Under the pieces are notes generated by a model. The model searched no databases and was not told the origin of the DNA. It saw only the letters and a list, made by a program, of their open reading frames with translations. DNA of 64,000 bases from Amphritea pacifica (GTDB taxonomy: Bacteria > Pseudomonadota > Gammaproteobacteria > Pseudomonadales > Balneatricaceae), in contig NZ_JAFFZO010000011.1 in assembly GCF_016924145.1 (NCBI RefSeq), positions 62,001-126,000 on the forward strand, written 5' to 3'. Positions 24,283-34,377 of this stretch are shown here, one piece after another; within the stretch, counting starts at the first letter, position 1, and each line of letters opens with the position of its first letter. The translations under genes were made by a program, and so were the position numbers.

Positions 24283-26199
24283 ATGCCTGTAATTACCCTT
24301 CCTGATGGCAGCAAGCGTGAGTTTGCCAATGCCGTTACCGTATTCGATGTTGCCGCTGATATTGGCGCAGGGCTGGCTAAGGTTGCCCTGGCTGGCAGAG
24401 TTAATGGTGAGCTGGTGGATACATCCCACACCATCACCGATGACGCTGAGCTGGCAATTATTACCCCTCGCGATGAAGATGGTGTAGAGGTGATTCGTCA
24501 CTCCTGTGCGCATCTGATGGCGATGGCTGTGCAGCAGTTGTTCCCAACCGCGCAGGTGACCATTGGTCCGGTGATTGAGGATGGTTTCTATTATGACTTC
24601 GCTTATGAACGTCCGTTTACGCCGGAAGATCTGCAGAAGATCGAAGCGAAGATGAAAGAGCTGGTCAAAGCCAACTATCCGGTTTCCCGTTCGCTGATGA
24701 GCCGCGATGAAGCCGTGAAACTATTTGAAGAGAAGGGTGAGAAATATAAGGTTGAGCTGCTGGAAGCGATTCCCAGCGATGAAGATCTCTCTTTTTACTC
24801 ACAGGGCGATTTTATCGATCTGTGTCGTGGCCCGCACGTGCCTTCGACCGGTCACATTAAAGTTTTCAAACTGATGAAACTGGCCGGTGCATATTGGCGC
24901 GGCGATTCAAACAATGAGATGTTGCAGCGTATCTACGGTACTGCCTGGGGTGATAAGAACGACCTCAAAGAGTACCTGCACCGTCTGGAAGAAGCGGAAA
25001 AGCGCGATCACCGTAAACTGGGTAAGCAACTGAACCTGTTCCACCTGCAGGAAGAAGCGCCGGGGATGGTGTTCTGGCACCCCGATGGCTGGACGCTGTA
25101 TCAGGGGATCGAGCAGTACATGCGTCAGAAACTGCGTAAGCATGGCTATGATGAGATTAAAACGCCCCAGGTGGTTGAACGTACCCTGTGGGAGAAGTCC
25201 GGTCACTGGGATAAGTTCTCAGAAGAGATGTTTACCACCCATTCTGAAAACCGTGATTTCGCCATTAAACCGATGAACTGCCCCTGTCATGTGCAGGTGT
25301 TCAATCAGGGACTGCGTTCCTACCGTGATCTGCCGCTGCGTCTGGCCGAGTTTGGTTGCTGTCACCGGAATGAACCGTCCGGTGCCCTGCATGGTATTAT
25401 GCGGGTGCGCGGATTTGTTCAGGATGATGCGCATATTTTCTGTGCTGAAGATGATATTCAGAACGAAGTGGCACGGTTTATCGACTTCCTGCATGAGGTG
25501 TATGCGGATTTCGGTTTCAACGAGGTGATCTACAAGCTTTCGACCCGCCCAGAAAAACGGGTAGGCTCTGATGAGGTGTGGGATAAAGCGGAAAAAGCGC
25601 TGGGTGATGCTCTGGATGCCGCGGGTCTTGACTGGGCTGAGCTGCCGGGTGAAGGTGCGTTCTACGGTCCTAAAGTTGAGTTCTCGCTGAAAGATTGTCT
25701 CGGCCGGATCTGGCAGTGTGGTACCATTCAGGTTGATTTCTCTATGCCGGGAAGACTGGGGGCTCAGTTTGTCAATGAATCCGGTGATCGTGAAACGCCG
25801 GTGATGCTACACCGGGCTATTCTCGGCTCATTTGAGCGCTTTATCGGTATTCTGATTGAGAACTTTGCCGGTGCCTTGCCAACCTGGCTGGCGCCAAAAC
25901 AGGTTGCGATTTTGAATATTACCGACAAACAGGCGGAATATTGTCGCGAACTTGAAGAAAAACTCACAGATCTTGGATTCTTTGCCTCTGCGGACTTGAG
26001 AAATGAGAAGATCGGCTTTAAAATCCGCGAGCACACAATTCATAAAGTTCCTTATCTGCTGGTTGTTGGCGATAAGGAGGTAGAAACCGGCGCTGTGGCA
26101 GTACGTACCCGCACCGGTGAAGATCTCGGCACATTGTCGATTGAAGAGTTTTGCGAGCATCTGAAGCAGGATGTTGCTCAGAAAGGCCGCAAAGAATAA
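24283..26199 (+). CDS. thrS: threonyl-tRNA synthetase
   Basis: 638 residues, full length. An N-terminal TGS domain ([14 protein letters not shown]), an editing domain ([16 protein letters not shown], with HxxxH and the later CRGPH motif), and a class II catalytic core (motif 2 [15 protein letters not shown], zinc-binding Cys/His in MNCPCH) are present. The C-terminal anticodon-binding domain ends the protein. It charges tRNA-Thr in the cytoplasm. First gene of the thrS-infC-rpmI-rplT cluster; the leader carries two Thr anticodon-like hairpins. Confidence 0.98.
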   Translation: MPVITLPDGSKREFANAVTVFDVAADIGAGLAKVALAGRVNGELVDTSHTITDDAELAIITPRDEDGVEVIRHSCAHLMAMAVQQLFPTAQVTIGPVIEDGFYYDFAYERPFTPEDLQKIEAKMKELVKANYPVSRSLMSRDEAVKLFEEKGEKYKVELLEAIPSDEDLSFYSQGDFIDLCRGPHVPSTGHIKVFKLMKLAGAYWRGDSNNEMLQRIYGTAWGDKNDLKEYLHRLEEAEKRDHRKLGKQLNLFHLQEEAPGMVFWHPDGWTLYQGIEQYMRQKLRKHGYDEIKTPQVVERTLWEKSGHWDKFSEEMFTTHSENRDFAIKPMNCPCHVQVFNQGLRSYRDLPLRLAEFGCCHRNEPSGALHGIMRVRGFVQDDAHIFCAEDDIQNEVARFIDFLHEVYADFGFNEVIYKLSTRPEKRVGSDEVWDKAEKALGDALDAAGLDWAELPGEGAFYGPKVEFSLKDCLGRIWQCGTIQVDFSMPGRLGAQFVNESGDRETPVMLHRAILGSFERFIGILIENFAGALPTWLAPKQVAILNITDKQAEYCRELEEKLTDLGFFASADLRNEKIGFKIREHTIHKVPYLLVVGDKEVETGAVAVRTRTGEDLGTLSIEEFCEHLKQDVAQKGRKE

Positions 26200-26221
26200 T
26201 TAATAGATTGGAGATACAGCT

Positions 26222-26764
26222 ATCAAGCGAGATAACAGAAGAGGGCGTAATGAGCGGAATAAACCGCCTATAAATGAGAATATCAGCGCCCGCGAGTGTC
26301 GGTTGATTGGTCCAGATGGTACACAGATAGGCGTAGTTCCTATCAAAGACGCCCTAGAGGCGGCTCAAGAGGTTGGCCTTGACCTGGTACAGATTTCTGA
26401 TTCAGATCCTATCGTCTGTAAGGTGATGGATTACGGTAAATATCTGTACGAGAAGAAGAAAGAAGCGAATGCTGCTAAGAAGAAGCAAACGCAGATGCAG
26501 GTTAAGGAAATAAAGTTCCGTCCTAATACGGAAGATGGGGATTATCAGGTAAAACTACGCAACCTGATACGTTTCCTTGAAGGTGGCGATAAGGCCAAGG
26601 TAACTCTGCGTTACCGCGGCCGTGAAATGGCACACCAGGAGTTAGGTATGCAGTTATTACGTCGGGTCGAAGAAGACCTGATTGAGCTGGGTACCGTTGA
26701 GCAGCGTCCCAAAATGGAAGGCCGCCAACTGACTATGGTCATTGCTCCGAAAAAGAAAAAGTAG
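26222..26764 (+). CDS. infC: translation initiation factor IF-3, probable AUC start
   Basis: 180 residues. IF-3 homology begins well before any ATG or TTG: residues [18 protein letters not shown] are the conserved N-terminal domain. The only start with a well-placed ribosome site (GGAG, 8 nt upstream) is ATC at 26222-26224, giving (M)[17 protein letters not shown]-3 genes of this class use rare AUU/AUC-type starts so that IF-3 limits its own synthesis. The C-terminal domain ([18 protein letters not shown]) is intact. IF-3 binds the 30S subunit and checks the initiation codon. Confidence 0.93.
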   Translation: MKRDNRRGRNERNKPPINENISARECRLIGPDGTQIGVVPIKDALEAAQEVGLDLVQISDSDPIVCKVMDYGKYLYEKKKEANAAKKKQTQMQVKEIKFRPNTEDGDYQVKLRNLIRFLEGGDKAKVTLRYRGREMAHQELGMQLLRRVEEDLIELGTVEQRPKMEGRQLTMVIAPKKKK

Positions 26765-26778
26765 TCTGACATAAGCGT

Positions 26779-26818
26779 AAAACCCGTGCTGACTCACTGT
26801 GAGCCAGATACGGGTTTT
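26779..26818 (+). terminator. long hairpin between infC and rpmI (terminator or L20 control element)
   Basis: AAAACCCGT (26779-26787) pairs with ACGGGTTTT (26810-26818), enclosing a near-perfect inner stem CTGACTCAC/GTGAGCCAG. It ends 50 nt before rpmI. It could be a partial terminator or part of the leader through which L20 controls rpmI-rplT. Confidence 0.6.
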
Positions 26819-26867
26819 GTTGTTTATCAGGACGAAAGATAATTAACGAATGCGTGGGGATTTAGTA

Positions 26868-27062
26868 ATGCCTAAAATGAAATCTTGCAGCGGTGCTGCG
26901 AAACGTTTTAAAAAGACTGCGAAAGGCTTTAAGCACAAACAGTCTTACACAAGCCACATCCTGACTAAGAAAACGACTAAGCGTAAGCGTCAGTTGCGTC
27001 CAATGCTGCAAGTTGCAGCTGCTGATCAGAAACTGATCCGCCGCATGCTGCCTTACATCTAA
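26868..27062 (+). CDS. rpmI: 50S ribosomal protein L35
   Basis: 64 residues ([20 protein letters not shown]), full family length and strongly basic. The ATG at 26868 has GGGGA 7 nt upstream; the in-frame ATG six codons earlier lacks homology. It sits between infC and rplT as in most bacteria. Confidence 0.97.
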   Translation: MPKMKSCSGAAKRFKKTAKGFKHKQSYTSHILTKKTTKRKRQLRPMLQVAAADQKLIRRMLPYI

Positions 27063-27102
27063 GTCGTAGTAACCACAAATTCTAAGTTAGGAAGAAAGAA
27101 AT

Positions 27103-27456
27103 ATGGCACGTGTAAAACGTGGTGTTATCGCACACCGTCGTCACAAGAAGATCCTGAAAAAAGCTAAAGGTTACTACGGCGCTCGCAGCCGTGTATTCCG
27201 CGTAGCTAAACAGGCTGTAATTAAAGCAGGTCAGTATGCATACCGCGACCGTCGTCAGCGTAAGCGTCAGTTCCGCGCGCTGTGGATTGCTCGTATCAAC
27301 GCTGCTGCCCGCATCAATGGTCTGTCCTACAGCCGCTTTATTGCTGGCCTGAAGAAAGCATCTATCGAGATCGATCGTAAGGTGCTGGCTGATCTGGCTG
27401 TTCACGAAGCAAATGTTTTTGCTGCTATCGTTGAAAAAGCTAAAGCTGCACTGTAA
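27103..27456 (+). CDS. rplT: 50S ribosomal protein L20
   Basis: 117 residues ([20 protein letters not shown]), full length, with the conserved [17 protein letters not shown] and [15 protein letters not shown] segments. RBS AGGAAG. L20 is an early assembly protein of the 50S subunit and is known to repress its own operon by binding the leader mRNA. It follows rpmI by 40 nt. Confidence 0.98.
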   Translation: MARVKRGVIAHRRHKKILKKAKGYYGARSRVFRVAKQAVIKAGQYAYRDRRQRKRQFRALWIARINAAARINGLSYSRFIAGLKKASIEIDRKVLADLAVHEANVFAAIVEKAKAAL

Positions 27457-27495
27457 GACACCTTTACCTATAACAGGGTAATAACTGATCGTTTA

Positions 27496-27529
27496 ATAGG
27501 GGAAGGGTGCAAACTCTTCCCCTATTTTT
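27496..27529 (+). terminator. intrinsic terminator between rplT and pheS
   Basis: ATAGGGGAAG (27496-27505) pairs with CTTCCCCTAT (27516-27525), followed by TTTTT. It may terminate the ribosomal operon or attenuate pheST. No Phe-rich leader peptide is visible in the short gap, so classical pheM-type attenuation is not supported. Confidence 0.75.
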
Positions 27530-27543
27530 ATCTGGAGCGGTAA

Positions 27544-28527
<984 letters not shown>

Positions 28528-28599
28528 TCAAGCAGTTTGACTGATCAGAAACGGATAACGGCGTTTAAAAGTAGTTAAGAATTTTCGGAAAACAGACTT

Positions 28600-30990
28600 A
28601 TGAAATTCAGTGAAAAGTGGTTGCGTGAACTGGTAGACCCTGCCACAGATACTCAGGGGATCGCGGATCAGATTACCATGGCCGGTCTTGAAGTCGATGA
28701 GATTGTGCCGGTTGCCGGTCAGTTCAGCGGCGTTGTGGTCGGCGAGATACTCTCTGCCGAGCCGCACCCTAATGCAGATAAACTGCAGGTATGTCAGGTG
28801 ACTGATGGTAGCGAAACCTTTCAGGTTGTCTGCGGTGCGCCCAACGCCCGGGGTGGTCTGAAAACCGCCTTCGCTAAAGTGGGGGCTGTTCTCAGCGCGC
28901 CCGATGGCAGTGATTTTAAGATTAAAAAGGCCAAACTGCGTCAGGTTGAGTCATTCGGTATGCTTTGCGCCGATGATGAGCTGGGCATCTCCGATGACCA
29001 TGCCGGTATCATGGAGCTGGCGGCGGATGCACCGGTAGGCACAGATCTGCGTGACTATCTGGGCCTCGATGATGCGGTGATCGATGTCGATCTGACGCCA
29101 AACCGTGGAGACTGTCTGTCGATTACCGGTCTGGCCCGTGAAGTGGGCGTACTCAATAAGACGTCTGTGGGTTATGTTGAAGCTGACGTCGTGGTTCCGA
29201 CCATTGATGATACCTTCCCGATCACCCTGGACGATCCGGAAGGCTGCCCCCGTTATCAGGGGCGGGTGATCCGTAACGTGAATATGGCGGCTGAGACGCC
29301 GCTGTGGATGGTTGAGAAACTGCGCCGTTGTGGCATCCGTTCCATTGATCCGGTTGTCGATGTCACCAACTACGTACTGCTGGAACTGGGTCAGCCGATG
29401 CATGCGTTTGATCTGAGTAAACTCAGCGGCGGAATCGTGGTGCGTAAGGCCACTCCGGGCGAGAAGCTGACACTGCTGGATGGTAACGAAGCGCAACTCA
29501 ACGACAACACTCTGGTGATTGCAGACAGTGAAAAAGCGGTGGCGATGGCGGGGATCTTCGGTGGCGAAGAGACCGGTGTTACCGCTGACTCTAAAGACAT
29601 ATTCCTGGAATGTGCTTACTTCAACCCGATCAGTATTGCCGGACGCGCCCGTTCCTACGGCCTGCACACCGATGCCTCACACCGTTACGAGCGGGGCGTC
29701 GACTGGCAGTTGCAGCGCAAGGCAACTGAACGGGCAACCCGCTTACTGCTGGATATTGTCGGTGGTGAAGCAGGGCCTGTGGTCGAAGCGGTCTCGGAAG
29801 AGTATCTGCCCGCTGCGGCAACCGTGACTCTGCGTCAGAGCAAGGTGAATCAGGTGCTGGCATTTGAGATGCCTGCGCTGGAGATCGAAGAGATCCTCAC
29901 CCGTCTGGGGATGACGCTGGAGCGCAGCGGCGACGGTGAATGGTCAGTGGCGGTTCCTTCATACCGGTTTGATATCAGTATCGAAATCGATCTGATCGAA
30001 GAGTTGGCGCGGGTGTATGGTTATAACAACCTGCCGGTTAAAGTGCCGACGGCAGAGCTGAATATGATCGCGAATGATGAGTCTAAAGTGACCATCAGAA
30101 GCGTTCGCTCACAGCTGGTGGGTCGGGGTTATCAGGAAGCGGTAACCTACAGCTTTATTGAAAGCGGCCTGGCGGCGCAATTTGACGATAAACATGAAGC
30201 GAAGGCGCTGGCGAATCCGATCTCTGCCGAGATGGCGGTGATGCGGACCACTATCTGGCCTGGCTTGGTTAAAGCACTGCAGTACAACCAGAATCGCCAG
30301 CAGTCCCGTGTCCGTCTGTTTGAAACCGGACAGCGTTTTCTGCCGGAAGGCGATCAGCTGATTCAGGAAAACGTCGTTGCCGGACTGATCTGTGGCCCGC
30401 GTCAGTCGGAAGGCTGGAGTGCTGATTCCGCCTCGGTGGATTTCTACGATCTGAAAGGAGATGTTGAGTCTCTGCTGGCGCTGGGGGGCTGTGCCGATCA
30501 GTTCAGCTTTGTTGCTGAGCGTCACGTGGCTTTGCACCCTGGGCAGTCGGCGGCGATTAAGCGTAATGGTAAAACCGTTGGCTATTTGGGGGCGTTGCAT
30601 CCTGAACTGGTGAAGAGCTTAGACCTCTCAGGTCCGGTCTTCCTGTTCGAGATCGTACAGGCAGAACTGCTGGAGGGTGGGTTACCACGTTTCACCAGTC
30701 TGTCTAAATTCCCTGAGAGCCGCCGGGACCTGGCTCTGCTGGTAAACGACTCTGTTGCTTATGATGATATTCGTGCCATTGCACAGCAACAGGGGGGCGA
30801 ATTCCTGAAAGCGGTGACCCTGTTTGACGTTTATCAGGGTAAAGGTGTCGAACCTGGTCAAAAAAGCATCGCTCTGGGCTTGACCTGGCAGCATCCTTCG
30901 CGCACTCTTAACGATGAAGAGATCAACGAAGTTATTGATTTTGTTGTGTCTGCACTGAAAAATGAGTTTGGTGCAACATTAAGAGTTTAA
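28600..30990 (+). CDS. pheT: phenylalanyl-tRNA synthetase beta subunit
   Basis: 796 residues, full length. Domains in order: tRNA-binding OB fold (about 40-150), B3/B4 editing region, B5, a catalytic-like core and the C-terminal ferredoxin-fold anticodon-binding domain (ending ALKNEFGATLRV). It pairs with pheS. ihfA follows closely (9-18 nt), as in enterics and pseudomonads. Confidence 0.98.
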   Translation: MKFSEKWLRELVDPATDTQGIADQITMAGLEVDEIVPVAGQFSGVVVGEILSAEPHPNADKLQVCQVTDGSETFQVVCGAPNARGGLKTAFAKVGAVLSAPDGSDFKIKKAKLRQVESFGMLCADDELGISDDHAGIMELAADAPVGTDLRDYLGLDDAVIDVDLTPNRGDCLSITGLAREVGVLNKTSVGYVEADVVVPTIDDTFPITLDDPEGCPRYQGRVIRNVNMAAETPLWMVEKLRRCGIRSIDPVVDVTNYVLLELGQPMHAFDLSKLSGGIVVRKATPGEKLTLLDGNEAQLNDNTLVIADSEKAVAMAGIFGGEETGVTADSKDIFLECAYFNPISIAGRARSYGLHTDASHRYERGVDWQLQRKATERATRLLLDIVGGEAGPVVEAVSEEYLPAAATVTLRQSKVNQVLAFEMPALEIEEILTRLGMTLERSGDGEWSVAVPSYRFDISIEIDLIEELARVYGYNNLPVKVPTAELNMIANDESKVTIRSVRSQLVGRGYQEAVTYSFIESGLAAQFDDKHEAKALANPISAEMAVMRTTIWPGLVKALQYNQNRQQSRVRLFETGQRFLPEGDQLIQENVVAGLICGPRQSEGWSADSASVDFYDLKGDVESLLALGGCADQFSFVAERHVALHPGQSAAIKRNGKTVGYLGALHPELVKSLDLSGPVFLFEIVQAELLEGGLPRFTSLSKFPESRRDLALLVNDSVAYDDIRAIAQQQGGEFLKAVTLFDVYQGKGVEPGQKSIALGLTWQHPSRTLNDEEINEVIDFVVSALKNEFGATLRV

Positions 30991-31008
30991 TCGACAGGGG
31001 TGATTCTG

Positions 31009-31305
31009 ATGGGCTCTTTGACTAAAGCAGATATGGCTGAGCGCCTGTATGAAGATCTGGGGCTGAACAAACGGGAAGCAAAAGAGATGGTGGAAGCCTT
31101 CTTCGATGAGATCCGTATGAGCCTGGCTGAAAATGAGCAGGTAAAGCTCTCAGGGTTTGGCAACTTCGACCTGCGTGACAAACGTGAGCGTCCGGGGCGT
31201 AACCCTAAAACCGGAGAAGAGGTGCCGATCTCTGCGCGCAGAGTCGTCACTTTCCGTCCGGGGCAGAAACTGAAAGAACGTGTTGAGGCCTATGAAGGAG
31301 ACTGA
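31009..31305 (+). CDS. ihfA: integration host factor alpha subunit
   Basis: 98 residues from the ATG at 31009 ([16 protein letters not shown]), chosen by alignment to the usual [10 protein letters not shown] start and the AGGGG upstream; a GTG at 31000 is also in frame. The DNA-bending arm [20 protein letters not shown] is intact. Heterodimer with IhfB, DNA-bending nucleoid protein. It overlaps the merR-type gene by 14 nt. Confidence 0.97.
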   Translation: MGSLTKADMAERLYEDLGLNKREAKEMVEAFFDEIRMSLAENEQVKLSGFGNFDLRDKRERPGRNPKTGEEVPISARRVVTFRPGQKLKERVEAYEGD

Positions 31306-31654
31306 ACTGGTCTCGGATGATCTGCCTGCTATACCCACAAAGCGCTACTTCACCATCGGTGAAGTAGCGCGTTTGTGTAACCTTAAACCGCATGTGCTGA
31401 GGTATTGGGAGCAGGAGTTTGAACAGATCTCTCCGGTAAAGCGCAGCGGTCGCCGTTACTATCAGCGGCAGGATGTTCTTATTATCCGTCAGATTCAGGG
31501 GCTTCTCCATGAGCAGGGTTACACCATCAGTGGTGCCCGGCAGTGGTTGAATGGCGAACAGGCGGAGGATGACACAGCTCGCTATAAGCAGTTGATTCGA
31601 CAAACGATTACAGAACTGGAAGATATTCGTAAGCTGCTGAAATCAGTGAAATAA
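31292..31654 (+). CDS. MerR-family transcriptional regulator downstream of ihfA
   Basis: 120 residues from the ATG at 31292. The N-terminal winged helix ([20 protein letters not shown], then WEQEF) is typical of MerR proteins, and a short C-terminal coiled coil follows. There are no metal-binding cysteines as in MerR or CueR. This conserved gene follows ihfA in Pseudomonas and relatives; its targets are not defined. It overlaps ihfA, so the two are co-translated. Confidence 0.9.
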   Translation: MKETELVSDDLPAIPTKRYFTIGEVARLCNLKPHVLRYWEQEFEQISPVKRSGRRYYQRQDVLIIRQIQGLLHEQGYTISGARQWLNGEQAEDDTARYKQLIRQTITELEDIRKLLKSVK

Positions 31655-31681
31655 AGTTGTAAGAAACTTTACAAAAGCCCT

Positions 31682-31709
31682 TTTCAGAAGCACTCGGTTG
31701 GCGTAATAT
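31682..31709 (+). promoter_or_regulatory. candidate sigma-70 promoter of tRNA-Pro
   Basis: TAATAT (31704-31709) is a good -10 box followed by a G/C-rich stretch. TTTCAG (31682-31687), 16 nt upstream, is a weak -35. A GAGACC/GGTCTC palindrome lies between it and the tRNA. Confidence 0.45.
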
Positions 31710-31744
31710 AGCCACCTCTTATCGAGACCTCGGTCTCACTGTGT

Positions 31745-31821
31745 CGGGATGTAGCGCAGCCTGGTAGCGCACTTGCATGGGGTGCAAGGGGTCGTGGGTT
31801 CAAATCCCGCTATCCCGACCA
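31745..31821 (+). tRNA. tRNA-Pro(GGG)
   Basis: 77 nt including encoded CCA. The acceptor stem CGGGATG pairs with the 3' TATCCCG. The anticodon stem-loop CTTGC-ATGGGGT-GCAAG gives anticodon GGG, and the T arm holds GGTTCAAATCC. Its 3' end (31803-31823) is repeated at 32050-32070. Confidence 0.97.
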
Positions 31822-32070
31822 ATTAGATATAAAAAAAACCGGCTTATTGCCGGTTTTTTTGTGTCTGTTATATGTCTTGCTGAAGCGGGATTTATTCGCA
31901 ACGTTGTTGCTCCCCTTCGGGCCGTTGTACCAGTACAACGTTGTCTCGTTGCACTCGGCTGTCTCAGCCGAGCGAAGCGACAGATATAAATACTTAGCAT
32001 CGCCCGCCTTTGGCGATGGCCCGAAGGGTGAGGAGTGAAACGACGAGTCAATCCCGCTATCCCGACCAAT
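31803..32070 (+). repeat. tRNA 3'-end direct repeat flanking a structured ~250-bp element
   Basis: A 21-nt perfect direct repeat of the tRNA-Pro 3' end lies at 31803-31823 and 32050-32070. Between the copies are several inverted repeats. GCGGGATT (31885-31892) pairs with AATCCCGC (32050-32057). TCCCCTTCGGGCC (31911-31923) nearly pairs with GGCCCGAAGGGTG (32018-32030). GTTGTAC/GTACAAC, CTCGGCTG/CAGCCGAG and CATCGCC/GGCGATG form internal hairpins. No protein is encoded. It could be a minimal att-bounded insertion, a REP-like unit or a structured RNA. Confidence 0.65.
31831..31860 (+). terminator. terminator of tRNA-Pro
   Basis: A-run, ACCGGC-TTATT-GCCGGT, then seven T residues: a strong intrinsic terminator 10 nt after the tRNA. 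Confidence 0.85.
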
Positions 32071-32080
32071 GATTCAACTT

Positions 32081-32107
32081 AAAAGCCTGATTACTGCAGG
32101 CTTTTTT
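32081..32107 (+). terminator. second terminator, after the duplicated tRNA end
   Basis: AAAAGCCTG and CAGGCTTTTTT form a stem with a T-run just beyond the second copy of the tRNA 3' end. It may be the tRNA gene's original terminator, displaced by the insertion. Confidence 0.75.
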
Positions 32108-32302
32108 GTGCCTGTTTCTTTCTCATTAAGCTGTACCACAGGGTTAAAACCCTTTTTGATCACTACGATCAAGGTAGGGTAAAGGGCTTTGTCCCCCCCC
32201 TTTTTTTTTCGTGCCAGGCAGATGTCTTTTACACCGCTTCGCTCTGTATAGGCTTCCGGTGCGCTAAGCTAAGCATTAGAACACTATGGATACCTGGGAG
32301 TC

Positions 32303-32656
32303 ATGATGAAAGTTCGTCGAATTGTCACTAATATAGATAGCAATGAACTGGAAAAGGCCGAAACGTTTTATGGGGCGTTTCTCGGTCTGGATATCCTGAT
32401 GGATCATGGCTGGATCAAAACCTTTGGCTCCAATGAAAAAATGACTTTGCAAGTTAGCGTAGCGTCGGAAGGCGGTTCAGGTACGGCAGTACCCGACCTG
32501 TCTATCGAGGTCGACGATCTGTCTGCAGCACTCCAGAAGGCTAAGGAGTTTGGTATACCCCTCGAATATGGACCGATAGTAGAACCCTGGGGTGTTCGTC
32601 GCTTTTATGTTCGAGACCCGTTTGGCAAGCTTATCAATATCCTTCAGCACCAGTAG
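32303..32656 (+). CDS. VOC/glyoxalase-family protein
   Basis: 117 residues with the betaalphabetabetabeta repeat pattern of the vicinal-oxygen-chelate fold: an N-terminal half from RIVTNIDSNELEKAETFYGAF and a C-terminal half ending VRRFYVRDPFGKLINILQH. Members include glyoxalases, dioxygenases and antibiotic-binding proteins; this one cannot be assigned a substrate. It is the first of five single-gene units with long spacers. Confidence 0.8.
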   Translation: MMKVRRIVTNIDSNELEKAETFYGAFLGLDILMDHGWIKTFGSNEKMTLQVSVASEGGSGTAVPDLSIEVDDLSAALQKAKEFGIPLEYGPIVEPWGVRRFYVRDPFGKLINILQHQ

Positions 32657-32809
32657 TCATGCTAGTGACTTAGTGTACTAACAAGCTGCTCAACTTCGTT
32701 CCGGTCACAAAAAGTGTGGCCTTCACCGGACTGATTAAAGGTTTTGATCCCTTTAATCAGATTCCTTTAATCCGGCTGATGTCTGGTTTTATGTATCTGG
32801 GAGAGAGGC

Positions 32810-33214
32810 ATGACAATTACTGGAGAATGTTTTTGTGGTGAAGTTAAATGTCGGGTAGAAGGATCATTGAGTGATGCCCGATCATGCCATTGTTCTCGTT
32901 GTCGTAAAGTATTTAGTTCTCAGGCTTCGGCCTATGCGCTGGTTGATCCAAAAGAGTTCGAGTGGCTGTCAGGGGAAGACCTTCTGACATCCTATGTTGA
33001 TGAGCAAGGCTTTGGTTTTCAGTTCTGTAGTAAATGTGGGTCAACGCTTTGTGGTCTTTTTAATGGCACGGTCCATGGTGTCACTTTAGGTTGTATTAAC
33101 GGTGATCCGAAAGTAAAGATTGCCAGACATATTTTTGTTGGTTCAAAGGCAAGTTGGGAAATCATCCCTGAAGGCGTGCTTCAATACCAGGAAGGTGTGC
33201 CTGAAAATGAATAA
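32810..33214 (+). CDS. GFA family protein (CENP-V/GFA zinc fold)
   Basis: 134 residues. Zinc ligands can be placed at CFCG near residues 7-10, CHCSRCRK near 27-34 and CSKCGS near 78-83, the pattern of the glutathione-dependent formaldehyde-activating enzyme family. Members bind zinc, and some act on glutathione adducts. The function of this stand-alone copy is unknown. GGGAGAG lies just before the ATG. Confidence 0.85.
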   Translation: MTITGECFCGEVKCRVEGSLSDARSCHCSRCRKVFSSQASAYALVDPKEFEWLSGEDLLTSYVDEQGFGFQFCSKCGSTLCGLFNGTVHGVTLGCINGDPKVKIARHIFVGSKASWEIIPEGVLQYQEGVPENE

Positions 33215-33282
33215 CCATGCGCTGTACCAGACAAGCCGGTGAAAGCCGTGTTATGCGAACTGTTCAATACAGGAGGGCTGAT

Positions 33283-33501
33283 TTGCGAAAAGAGCTTAGA
33301 GAAAAGATTATCGAAGTATGTGATCTTAAAATAGAGAAGAAGGGCCCGGAGGTTGGGTTATCGTTCTATGCCTTTTTTAAAAACAAAAACGACCAACCCG
33401 AGATTCTTATGGAAGCAGCCCGGTGGTGGATAGAAACTCATCAGTTGGATCACTTCGAAAAAGCGGTCAAGATCAGGGGTATGGTGGAATCCGGTGTTTA
33501 G
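33283..33501 (+). CDS. DUF6500-like small protein, probable TTG start
   Basis: 72 residues from TTG at 33283, chosen because AGGAGG lies 6 nt upstream; the in-frame upstream codons (to 33217) look non-coding. The product (RKELREKIIEVCDLKIEKKG, later AARWWIETHQLDHFEKA) resembles the DUF6500 family of unknown function. It is helical and soluble. Confidence 0.6.
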   Translation: MRKELREKIIEVCDLKIEKKGPEVGLSFYAFFKNKNDQPEILMEAARWWIETHQLDHFEKAVKIRGMVESGV

Positions 33502-33647
33502 TTGTGTCTCCAAATCACATAGCAAGCGGCGGCAGACGGATAAAATTTTTTTCCTTCCGTCGCTCCAATTTGCCAGCAGTGTTGGGTGTTATGTTGTTTA
33601 ATGAGAGATGCGAAGGTTCACAGTGAGCATTACTGGAGCGATGATTA

Positions 33648-34256
33648 ATGAATACTGAGCTGTTTTTGGCATTTATTGCTGCCACTGCCGTCATATGTAC
33701 AATTCCGGGTCCTAATATCACACTCATCGTAGCAACTGCTGCCACAAAAGGTATTCGTGCGGGTTTAATGGTGGTTCTGGGGACTACGGTTGCTCAGGTT
33801 ATTCAAATTGCGATGGTAATCGAAGGCTTGGCGTGGCTTGTATCAGCATATGGCTTTGCATTTGATCTGCTAAGAATCGCCGGGGCGGGTTATCTGGTTT
33901 ATCTTGGTATTAAAACGTGGCTGACCGCACACCATCCAGAAGGTGAAGCCACCCATAGGAGATCTGTAACGCGTGGCTTTTGGGTTGGTTTGGCAAACCC
34001 GAAAAGCCTTGCGCTCCTGGCTGTGTTCATTCCTCAGTTTATTGATCCGACACTGCCGGCCAATTTCCAATTTATGGTTCTGGCATTTACATATCTATCA
34101 ATAGCGGTCGTATTTGATACGCTTTATGCCGTGTCTGCGGGTTATGGGGGAAGAGCCATTTATTCTAATAGGGTGAAATTTTACACAAGTCGTCTTTCGG
34201 GTCTTATTCTGGCTGGTGGTGGTTTGTGGTTAGCAAGCCTTCAGAAAAACGGATGA
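33648..34256 (+). CDS. LysE/RhtB-family amino-acid exporter
   Basis: 202 residues with about six membrane segments and the family signature PGPNITLIVATAATKGIRAG near residues 20-40. A second conserved block, RGFWVGLANPKSLALLAVF, marks the third to fourth helices. Such proteins export amino acids such as homoserine, threonine or lysine. The substrate is not evident. A 146-nt A/T-rich spacer with inverted repeats precedes it. Confidence 0.88.
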   Translation: MNTELFLAFIAATAVICTIPGPNITLIVATAATKGIRAGLMVVLGTTVAQVIQIAMVIEGLAWLVSAYGFAFDLLRIAGAGYLVYLGIKTWLTAHHPEGEATHRRSVTRGFWVGLANPKSLALLAVFIPQFIDPTLPANFQFMVLAFTYLSIAVVFDTLYAVSAGYGGRAIYSNRVKFYTSRLSGLILAGGGLWLASLQKNG

Positions 34257-34377
34257 CCAACCGCGAAAATAACCATCAGCTTCACGCGGATATTTTGCTC
34301 TGCGCATCACAAAATAGCGGAGAGCTAAAGCGTGATCTGTCATCAGGTCTGGTCGACCATGTTCAGGAGTAGCAGTA

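Noticed and set aside
27457-27543. pheM-type leader peptide attenuation of pheST
   Set aside because: The short gap has no start codon followed by a Phe-rich frame; only the terminator hairpin is visible.
32191-32209. C/T homopolymer tract as a phase-variation switch
   Set aside because: It lies about 95 nt upstream of any start codon and not in a coding frame or clear promoter spacer; may be a sequencing-prone run.
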